From Candidatus Fraserbacteria bacterium (GTDB lineage Bacteria > Bipolaricaulota > Bipolaricaulia > RBG-16-55-9 > JAJCYT01), in contig JAJCYT010000028.1 of assembly GCA_029262795.1 (NCBI GenBank), positions 186,001 through 250,000 of the forward strand: a stretch of DNA of 64,000 nucleotides. Direction: 5' to 3'. Below are positions 16,204-23,900 of this stretch, in pieces. The notes under the pieces are model-generated. The model had not been told where the DNA came from and searched no databases. It saw only the letters and a list, made by a program, of their open reading frames with translations. The position numbers were made by a program, and so were the translations under genes. The stretch's first letter is position 1, and every line of letters starts with the position of its first letter.

Positions 16204-17193
16204 CTATGGACGTCCACCCATCGTAAGTGCCATCAGTGCTTTACAGGTGTGAAGGCGGTTTTCAGCTTCGTCGAAGACCACAGATTGAGGGCCATCGATG
16301 ACTTCATCCGTCACTTCTTTATTGCGATCTGCGGGAAGCGCGTGCATGTAGATGGCATCTTTATTGGCCAGTTTCATGCGGCGGGAGTCACAGATCCAAT
16401 CGACGTATTTACCGCCGATTTCCAAGGATTCTTCGGGATCGCGGGTGGCCATGTGCGCACCCCAGGCTTTGGCGATGATGACGTCAGCGTCTTTGAATGC
16501 ATCGTCCATATCGTGAACAATTTCAAACTTCGTGCCAGCGGCCTCAGCATTTGCTTTGGCTTGATCCACGATTTCGGGCATCAATCCAATTTCGGGTGGA
16601 TGCGCCAACGTCACGTCCATGCCGTAGCGTGGGAATAGCAGAATCTGGCTCTGTGGCACAGACAATGGCTTCATGTGGGTGGTGGCATAAGCCCAGGAGA
16701 TGACCACTTTTCGGCCTTTGATGTCACGTGAGAATTTTTCCTGAATCGTCATCAAATCAGCCATGGCCTGACAGGGATGATATAAATCGTCTTGCATGCT
16801 CAGCACCGGAATGTGAGAGTGCTTTGCAACTTCACGCAAATACTTATTGCCGATGTCGAAGAAACAATTGCGAATGGAGATGCCGTGGCCGTAGCGGCTC
16901 AACACTTTTGCGGTGTCTTTGCCCGCTTCACCGTGAGACAGTTGCAGCTTGTCTTCGGTGAGGTCGTGGGCATGACCACCGAGTTGGGTCATACCTGCTT
17001 CAAACGAATTACGGGTGCGTGTGGATTGCTCAAAGAAAATCATAAAAAGAGTTTGATAAAGCAAATACGGTGTCATTTCTCGTAGCGCAAATTTTCTCTT
17101 GAGATCATGGGACAGATCCAACAACATGTCCAGTTCTTCTTTGGTCCAGTCTTGTGTGGTAATAAAATGTTTGCCCCGAAGCAATGAATGCAT
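16204..17193 (-). CDS. ygeW: Knotted carbamoyltransferase, YgeW type
   Basis: 329 residues of the aspartate/ornithine carbamoyltransferase superfamily. The carbamoyl-phosphate loop STRTR is at 57-61 and HPCQ at 139-142; 'MHALPADRNKEV' near 283 replaces the HCLP of ornithine transcarbamylases and resembles the YgeW group. It is shorter than enteric YgeW (about 400). The physiological acceptor of this group is not established. It is 10 bp downstream of a YgeY-like M20 hydrolase, as in the enteric ygeW-ygeX-ygeY cluster but without the ygeX ammonia-lyase. N-acetylornithine carbamoyltransferase is an alternative. A strong AAGGAGG site precedes the ATG. Confidence 0.75.
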   Translation of the reverse strand: MHSLLRGKHFITTQDWTKEELDMLLDLSHDLKRKFALREMTPYLLYQTLFMIFFEQSTRTRNSFEAGMTQLGGHAHDLTEDKLQLSHGEAGKDTAKVLSRYGHGISIRNCFFDIGNKYLREVAKHSHIPVLSMQDDLYHPCQAMADLMTIQEKFSRDIKGRKVVISWAYATTHMKPLSVPQSQILLFPRYGMDVTLAHPPEIGLMPEIVDQAKANAEAAGTKFEIVHDMDDAFKDADVIIAKAWGAHMATRDPEESLEIGGKYVDWICDSRRMKLANKDAIYMHALPADRNKEVTDEVIDGPQSVVFDEAENRLHTCKALMALTMGGRP

Positions 17194-17203
17194 CAGCGCC
17201 TCC

Positions 17204-18418
17204 TTACATGTTTACATATTGTTTCGCAAAGGTCGCATAAAACGCAGCCGCTTTAATCAAGTGATCGACTGGCATTTGTTCATCTACAGTGTGTGCATAA
17301 ATCTCATTGCCTGGCCCGAAGCCGACACTTGGAATGTCGTACATGCCTGTAATTGAGACAGCATTGGTGCTGAATACCCATTTGTCGATGAACGGTTTTT
17401 CATTAAACAGGGCTTCATAAGTTTTGGCCCCTGCTTGAATGGCAATGTGATCTTCTTCCAGTACCCAGGTGGGGAAATATTTTTTTGTTTCGTATTCCAA
17501 ACCCGTATAGCTTGGGCGTTTGTACATGGGCACAGTCACTTCGGCTTCCACACCTGCGCGTTTGACCGCTTCTTTGACTTCGTTGACTGAGGATTCTTCG
17601 TTCTCGCCACGAGACAAACGTCGGTCCAAGTGGATGTAGCAACGAGGTGGAATTGCGTTGAAGCTTGGTGTGTCACATTCGATATAGGTGACAGCAATCG
17701 TCCCTTTGCCCAGAAAATCATCATCTCTGAGTTCGTCACTGAGTTTCTCAATTTCGTCGATGATGGGTTTCATTTTGTAAATGGCGTTGTCGCCGCGTTC
17801 TGGTGCGCTGGCATGACAAGATTTTCCGGTGGTGGTCACACCAATTTCCATGCGTCCGCGATGGCCGCGATAGACGTTCAGATTTGTCGGCTCCGTAATC
17901 ACAACCACATCAGGTTTAATACCGACTTCGTTGACAATGTACTGCCAGCACAAGCCATCGCAATCTTCCTCTTGTACGGTGGCAACCATGTAAAGGGTGT
18001 AATCGTCCAGTAAATCCAACTCTTTGATCATTTTGCCAGCGTAGACCATGCTGGCCATGGGGCCTTTTTGATCCGAGGTGCCGCGCCCGTAGATGATACC
18101 GTCCTCCAAGGTGGCGGCATAAGGATCGCGCGCCCACTCGTCGATGTTGCCAATGCCGACAGTGTCCACATGGGTGTCGATCGCAATGATTTTGCTGCCA
18201 TTACCAATGCGGCCCATCAGGTTGCCCATGGGATCGATGATGACTTCATCAAAACCCACAGCTTCCATTTCTTGAGCAATGCGGGCAACGACTTCTTTTT
18301 CTTCAGAACTTTCACTGGGAATGGCAATAATTTCCTGAAGGAATTTGACAATCTGTGGTTCATATTGTTTGGCAGCATCATGCACTGCCTGAATCTGTTC
18401 GGGTGATAATGCACTCAT
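17204..18418 (-). CDS. ygeY: M20-family metallohydrolase, YgeY type
   Basis: 404 residues, typical of M20 peptidases/deacylases. The metal ligands are recognisable: 'DTHVDTVG' (His), 'GRGTSDQKG' (bridging Asp), 'VQEEDCDG' (catalytic Glu pair) and a late His region ('YAHTVDEQMPVDHL'). The central 'CHASAPERGDNAIYKM' segment is the dimerisation lid domain. The 'GRGTSDQKGPMASMVYAGKMIKEL' region (positions about 17990-18070) is characteristic of the YgeY group, called selenium-metabolism-linked from its genomic context in other bacteria; no selenium gene is visible here. It is upstream of and probably cotranscribed with ygeW. Acetylornithine deacetylase or dipeptidase activity is also possible. 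Confidence 0.75.
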   Translation of the reverse strand: MSALSPEQIQAVHDAAKQYEPQIVKFLQEIIAIPSESSEEKEVVARIAQEMEAVGFDEVIIDPMGNLMGRIGNGSKIIAIDTHVDTVGIGNIDEWARDPYAATLEDGIIYGRGTSDQKGPMASMVYAGKMIKELDLLDDYTLYMVATVQEEDCDGLCWQYIVNEVGIKPDVVVITEPTNLNVYRGHRGRMEIGVTTTGKSCHASAPERGDNAIYKMKPIIDEIEKLSDELRDDDFLGKGTIAVTYIECDTPSFNAIPPRCYIHLDRRLSRGENEESSVNEVKEAVKRAGVEAEVTVPMYKRPSYTGLEYETKKYFPTWVLEEDHIAIQAGAKTYEALFNEKPFIDKWVFSTNAVSITGMYDIPSVGFGPGNEIYAHTVDEQMPVDHLIKAAAFYATFAKQYVNM

Positions 18419-18555
18419 ATAATCTCCTTAAAACATGGTGGACAATTTGCACAAAAGAAAATTTTTTATGAAACAAATGCCAACCTCTGAATGGATTGGG
18501 AGATGAAGTGTATCAGCAAACCCTATGCAGGTTCAAATTATAAATTTTTCATAAA

Positions 18556-18593
18556 GAAGCAAAGGGGATGACGGAGGCTGTCCCCTTTGCTTC
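18556..18593 (-). terminator. Terminator after glnK
   Basis: A 13-bp perfect stem, GAAGCAAAGGGGA against TCCCCTTTGCTTC, with a 12-nt loop, 33 bp after the glnK stop, followed on the minus strand by an A/T-rich stretch. Confidence 0.75.
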
Positions 18594-18625
18594 AAAAGAG
18601 GTTGAATTCCGATGCGAAATTGGGT

Positions 18626-18973
18626 TTAACCAATTGCAACAGCACCGGTTTCACCTGTTCGTATACGTACACATTCTTCAATGGGCAGGATGAAAATCTT
18701 GCCACGACCGGCTTCTTTTGGTGCATCGCGGGCGACATCACAAATGGCGTCAACCACATGGCTGACATATTCTTCGTTGACTGCGATTTCTAAACGTAGC
18801 TTTTTGAGGAGTTTAATGTCATAAGACACACCACGATAGACTTCGTGTTTGGACAAATCTAGCCCTTGACCCAACACGTTGCCGACAGTGAATTTGTAGA
18901 TTTTATGTTCCATCAACGCTTCACGGATAGGGGCCAGTTCCTGAGGTTCAATAATTGCAATGATCAGTTTCAT
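18626..18973 (-). CDS. glnK: PII nitrogen-regulatory protein
   Basis: 115 residues. PII trimers sense ATP/ADP and 2-oxoglutarate and gate the AmtB ammonium channel. The T-loop region (KHEVYRGVSYDIKL, residues about 42-55) keeps both Tyr positions, including the equivalent of uridylylated Tyr51. The rest of the loop differs from the enteric sequence. The C-terminal signature 'AGRGKIFILPIEECVRIRTGE' (the nucleotide-binding B/C loop region) is clear. The ATG at 18973 is set by TAAGGAGA upstream. It follows amtB by 14 bp in the standard amtB-glnK operon, though in the less usual amtB-first order. Confidence 0.93.
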   Translation of the reverse strand: MKLIIAIIEPQELAPIREALMEHKIYKFTVGNVLGQGLDLSKHEVYRGVSYDIKLLKKLRLEIAVNEEYVSHVVDAICDVARDAPKEAGRGKIFILPIEECVRIRTGETGAVAIG

Positions 18974-18987
18974 AATTGAAAATCTCC

Positions 18988-20313
18988 TTACTGCTCCGAA
19001 ATGAGGGTTTGGAACGCGGGGTATGCTTCCATTGCGTGTTCGCCAATGTCCAATCCTTCGGTTTCTTCTTCCATCGAGACACGCACCCCAAAGATCAATT
19101 TGATGAGGCCAAAAGCAATCAATGCGAACAGGGCGGTGAATATACCGATAGCAATTGCTCCAGCAGCCTGATATGAAAGTTGTTCCAAACCAGCCTTTGC
19201 ACCAAATAGTCCGACAGCCAACGTGCCCCAAATGCCACAGACCAAGTGAACAGAAATAGCCCCAACAGGATCGTCGAGCTTCAATTTGTCGAACATCAAC
19301 ACGGAAAATACGACAATGGCACCGGAGATTAAGCCAATCGAAGAAGCATCTAAAACGGTCATCTGGTCCGCGCCAGCCGTGATGCCGACCAAGCCAGCGA
19401 GGATGCCGTTGAGCGCCATTGATAAATCTGGTTTGCCAAGTCGGAGTGAAGCCACTAGCGCTGCACCCACGCCACCAGCAGCGGCGGCAATCGAAGTGGT
19501 GACCAAGACGAGTGAAACTGCACCGGGATCAGCAGAGAGGACAGAGCCACCATTGAATCCAAACCAGCCAAGCCAAAGCAAGAACACGCCTACCGTTGCC
19601 AAGGGCATGCTGTGACCTGGAATTGGACGTGCGCCTGATTTGGTAAACCTACCGATGCGCGGACCGAGCAGCATCACGCAAATCAATGCGCCCCATCCGC
19701 CTACAGCATGAACGAGGGTGGAGCCAGCAAAATCATAAAACCTCATCTCAGACAACCAGCCGCCACCCCACTGCCAGGAACCAGTGATGGGGTAACTAAT
19801 GCCGACGAAGATGATGGCGAACAATAGAAATGAGCCAAGCTTGATGCGTTCAGCCACTGCGCCAGAAACGATGGTGGCAGCCGTAGCAGCAAACATGGCT
19901 TGGAATAAAAAGTCGGTCCAGTAGGTGTAGCCAGGGTTGTAGGCAGACGTTAGCCCATCTTCGCCTGGGGTGATGCCAAAACCGGCAAAACCAAAGAAAC
20001 CATTGAAATCGCCTGGGTACATTAAGTTAAAGCCAAAGGCGGCATATGTCAGCACGCCGATACAAATAATCATCACATTTTTAAACAGAATGTTGACCGA
20101 GTTTTTGGCGCGCGTTAAGCCTGTTTCCAGCATCGCAAAGCCTAGGTGCATGATGAAGACCAGGGCAGCAGCAATCATCAACCATAAATTATTGACGGCG
20201 AAAACAGCGGTTGCGGCGCTGATTTCATCTTGAGCAAGTACCGTGTTTGTCCAGCCAGTAATAGCCAAAACAAAAAGAATACTGCAAAATAGAATGTATT
20301 TTGATCCAATCAT
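18988..20313 (-). CDS. amtB: Ammonium transporter
   Basis: 441 residues with an N-terminal signal peptide (about 1-27, ending VLA-Q) and eleven predicted membrane helices. Conserved Amt features are 'FIMHLGFAMLETGLTRAKNSVNI' (about 55-77), the 'DFAGSTLVHAVGGWGAL' segment with the first pore His, and 'GAISVHLVCGIWGTLAVGLF' with the second. The protein trimerises and conducts ammonia/ammonium. It is the first gene of the operon with glnK and diverges from gltB across a 630-bp regulatory region, fitting a nitrogen-assimilation locus. Confidence 0.95.
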   Translation of the reverse strand: MIGSKYILFCSILFVLAITGWTNTVLAQDEISAATAVFAVNNLWLMIAAALVFIMHLGFAMLETGLTRAKNSVNILFKNVMIICIGVLTYAAFGFNLMYPGDFNGFFGFAGFGITPGEDGLTSAYNPGYTYWTDFLFQAMFAATAATIVSGAVAERIKLGSFLLFAIIFVGISYPITGSWQWGGGWLSEMRFYDFAGSTLVHAVGGWGALICVMLLGPRIGRFTKSGARPIPGHSMPLATVGVFLLWLGWFGFNGGSVLSADPGAVSLVLVTTSIAAAAGGVGAALVASLRLGKPDLSMALNGILAGLVGITAGADQMTVLDASSIGLISGAIVVFSVLMFDKLKLDDPVGAISVHLVCGIWGTLAVGLFGAKAGLEQLSYQAAGAIAIGIFTALFALIAFGLIKLIFGVRVSMEEETEGLDIGEHAMEAYPAFQTLISEQ

Positions 20314-20456
20314 CCTGAACCTCTTTTGAAAAACAGATGAATAAAATAGTAATTAAAAAGTTTCTGATTGTCAACTAAATTTAATATAATAAGTCACAGA
20401 TAAGGTAAAATTGAATTTAATGGTGGACTTATGTATTTTTTGTTAATTTTTAGAAA

Positions 20457-20517
20457 ACAAATGTTTGTTTTTGGACAAATGTTAAAATTTGACAAATGTC
20501 CGAAAAATGACTATAGT
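20457..20517 (+). promoter_or_regulatory. Strong sigma70-type promoter with three upstream ACAAATGT repeats
   Basis: TTGACA (20489-20494), a 17-bp spacer and TATAGT (20512-20517) form a near-consensus promoter pointing to gltB. Direct repeats of ACAAATGT start at 20457, 20475 and 20492, spaced 18 and 17 bp, the last overlapping the -35. The spacing is near 1.7 helical turns. They resemble sites for a regulator blocking or assisting polymerase; the protein is unknown. The remainder of 20314-20456 is A/T-rich and should carry the divergent amtB promoter, which I could not pin down. Confidence 0.7.
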
Positions 20518-20570
20518 AGGATTGAGTGAGGAAAAATACATTCTTTTCAAACATTATGAGGAGGTGCCAG

Positions 20571-20687
20571 ATGAAGCACATACGTTTCAATGAAGTTCAA
20601 TATCAAACTAACTATTGTTTGTCTTTGTCTATTTGTCTTTGCACCTCTTCTGCAGGGCTTTGCCCTGAATCACGTAACGTGCGCTGA
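20571..20687 (+). CDS. 38-residue leader ORF upstream of gltB
   Basis: ATG at 20571 follows GAGGAGG by six bases, and lies about 50 bases downstream of the near-consensus promoter. It encodes a 38-residue peptide, basic at the start, with a Leu/Ser/Cys-rich middle (CLSLSICLCTSS) and stop TGA at 20685. The last codons run through the first hairpins of the leader RNA, so translation would alter folding. It looks like a regulatory upstream ORF or small protein; no amino acid is obviously over-represented except Cys (four) and Ser. Confidence 0.55.
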   Translation: MKHIRFNEVQYQTNYCLSLSICLCTSSAGLCPESRNVR

Positions 20688-20722
20688 TCGCAGCGCAATA
20701 CAGAGTTATTTCCAAAAATAAC
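20653..20722 (+). promoter_or_regulatory. Serial hairpins in the gltB leader RNA
   Basis: Four small helices occur almost end to end: CAGGGC/GCCCTG (20653-20667), CACG/CGTG (20671-20681, alternative to the next), TGCGCTG/CAGCGCA (20680-20697) and GTTATTT/AAATAAC (20705-20722). A further 220 nt follows before gltB, including CCAAA/TTTGG at 20760-20776 and GTTCC/GGAAC at 20767-20819. The leader does not match any riboswitch class I know by eye, including the glutamine (glnA) motif. A regulated leader is inferred. Confidence 0.5.
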
Positions 20723-20942
20723 AAGACTGCCCGAGCGTCACTCCGAAGCTGAACGATTACCAAACCGTTCCTTTGGAAACCACCTCTAAAGGGTGCCTGC
20801 CAACGACGCACTGAGGAACAGCATCGGGTTAATCCATTTAGAAGCAGTGCTTTTACGGATTTATTAGATGGCGTTATAGATCAGAACGATTATGTTTTGT
20901 GATGAGCTTTTATTTAGAAGCGAGTCAGCAAAGGAGGCGAAT

Positions 20943-23900
20943 ATGTTACCTCAAGCAATTGGCTTATACGACCCACGTTTTGAAAAAGACAACTGTGGTA
21001 TTGGGTTTGTGGCCCATTTATCTGGGAATCCTTCACACGAAATTATTGAACGTGCATTGCAATCTTTGTGCAATTTGGAACATCGCGGCGCGGTCGGCGG
21101 CGACGGTGCGAGTGGCGATGGGGCTGGCATTTTGGTGCAAATTCCTCAACCATTCTTTGCAGTTGAAATGAATCAATTAGGGCAGGTTGCCAAAGAGCCT
21201 TTGGCTGTTGGTGTGTTTTTTCTGCCACAGGATGAGTCTTTACGCCAAGGTTGTGTAGAGGTTGTTGAACAAACATTTTCAGAATACAATTTGTTAAACT
21301 TCGCCTGGCGAGAAGTGCCAGTTCAGTTAGATCTGTTAGGCGAAAAAGCCAAAGAAACGTGTCCGGTGATTCATCACTTGATATTGGAAAAGCCAGAAAA
21401 CCTGGATCAGCAGGCATTTGAAAAACAACTTTATCTGGTTCGCAAACGGATTGAAGCCACAGCCATTCAGCGTGATTTAATCAAACCAGAAGATCCTTTC
21501 TACATCACTTCCCTATCCAGCAAAATGATGGTCTATAAGGGTTTGATGCTCGCCAAAGATGTGGGTCAGTTTTACACGGACCTGCAGCAAAGCGAGTTCA
21601 AAAGCGCGATTGCTGTATTCCACCAACGTTACAGTACCAACACATTTCCCACCTGGACGCGCGCACAACCGTTTCGCATGTTGTGTCACAATGGTGAAAT
21701 CAACACCATCGCTGGCAATGCCAACTGGACAATGGCGCGTGAAGGCACGCTGGATCAAAGTCAGTGGGGCAAAGACAGTCAATGGTTAAAACCACTGATT
21801 GACTTTAGTGGCAGTGATTCTTCCATGCTGGACAATGCGGCTGAACTGTTGGTGCATTCTGGCCGTGATTTGCCTCATGTGCTCATGATGCTGGTGCCCG
21901 AAGCATGGGAAGGTAATTCTAACCTTGACCCCGATCGAAAAGCATTTTATAGATATCATGCCAGCCTCAGCGAACCTTGGGATGGTCCTGCAGGTTTAAC
22001 CTTTAGCGATGGTGCGATTGTTGGTACAACGTTGGATCGCAATGGTTTACGCCCCTGTCGCTACAGCGTGACCAGCGATGGCTGGGTGGCCAGTGCTTCT
22101 GAAGAAGGTGCCATTGTGTTTGATGAAGCCAAGGTTGAAAAGCGTGGCAAGCTCGGTCCTGGGCAGATGATATTAGCCAATGTGGAAAAGGGTGTCCTGT
22201 GGGAAGACAATCAAGTCAAAGCCCATTACGCAAAACGCAAACCTTATGCCATGTGGCTGGACAAGCATCAGCAAATAGTGCCGCAAACTGAAGTTCAGCA
22301 AACCACCACTGTGCCAGATAATTTGACCCAATGGCAACGGGTGTTCGGTTATGGCAGTGAAGACATCAGCATCACGCTTCGTCCCATGGGCAACACAGGT
22401 CATGAGCCAGTGGGCTCGATGGGGGATGACACGCCACCAGCAGCGCTGTCTGCCAAAGTGCGGCCGTTGTATCATTTTTTTAAACAACGCTTTGCCCAGG
22501 TGACCAATCCAGCCATTGACTCGCTGCGCGAATCGCGCGTGATGGCGTTGGGCATTCGTATGGGACGTCGTCCAACCTATCTTCAAGAGACTGAAGAGCA
22601 AGCCAATTTTCTGGAACTTGAAAGCCCAATCCTGCATCAAAATCAATTCTTGCAAATTCAAGCCACGGCCAAGAAATCAAACAAAAAAGTGATTACTTTG
22701 CCTGCAACTTTTTCAGCCAAGAGCCCTAACCAGAGCCCAAGTGGTTTGGAAAAAGCCTTAAAATCCCTCGCCAGTGATGCAGAACGTGCTGCCATCAACG
22801 GCGCAGAAATTCTAATTCTCAGCGATCGACTTCAAGACAAAGATCAAGCACCAATACCTGCCTTGTTAGCTTTGGGTACGGTGCATCAACACTTGATCAA
22901 AACGGGCTGGCGCATGCAGGTGAGCCTGATCGTCGAATGTGGTGATGCCCGTGAAGTGCATCACATGGCATGTCTCATTGGTTCTGGAGCAGAAGCGGTA
23001 TTCCCATATCTGGTCTTAGAAACAGTATATGCTCTGGCTGTCGATGGCAAGATTAAAGTTGACCCACCCAAAGCGGTTGCCAATACAGTCAAAGCATTGG
23101 AAAAAGGTCTTTTGAAAACGATGGCCAAGATGGGCATTGCCACTGTGGCTGGTTATCACGGTGCGCAGATTTTCCAAACCTTGGGTTTAAGTAATGAAGT
23201 GGTTGAGTTGTGTTTCAAAGGCACACCTGCGCGTTTGGGAAATGTTGACTTGGAGCATATAGCGCAAGGCGCCTTGAAGTTACATCAGGCCGCCTACAAC
23301 GAAGAAGCGGGGCTTGGTAATGAAGGTCAATATCGCTTTAAACCAAATGGTGAGCGACATGCCTTTACGCCCATCTCAGTGAGAACATTACATCAGGCAG
23401 TTGAAGTTGGTGCCAGTGCATTTGAAAAAACAGCTTCGGTGGATGAAGCCATGTATCGCCCTGAATTTCGTGAGGCTTACAAAACCTATCGCACCTTTGC
23501 CGAACCACTCAACAATTGTGGCGAGCAGGGTGAGCCATTGGCGATTCGTGATTTGTTGACATTTAAGCCGGATCGGGAAGCGGTGGACATCAACGAAGTG
23601 GAATCTGTCATGTCGATTCTGAAACGTTTTTCGACTGGGGCCATGTCGCATGGCTCGCTTAGTGATGAAGCCCACCGTGCTTTGGGCATTGCGATGAATC
23701 GTTTGGGCGCAAAAAGCAACAGCGGCGAAGGCGGCGAACACCCAGACCGTTTTGACAATTTGCAAAATAGTCGTATTAAGCAGGTGGCTTCTGGTCGCTT
23801 TGGGGTTACGGTAACATATTTATCATCAGCGGATGAACTTCAAATTAAAATTTCTCAAGGGGCAAAACCTGGCGAGGGTGGTCAGTTGCCTGGACACAAA

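Noticed and set aside
20629..20811. Minus-strand 60-codon ORF in the gltB leader
   Set aside because: It has no ribosome binding site and lies antisense to a well-supported promoter, leader ORF and hairpins.
20653..20942. Glutamine (glnA-type), c-di-GMP, cobalamin or glycine riboswitch before gltB
   Set aside because: The recognisable core strings of these classes were looked for by eye and not found. Only a generic structured leader is claimed.
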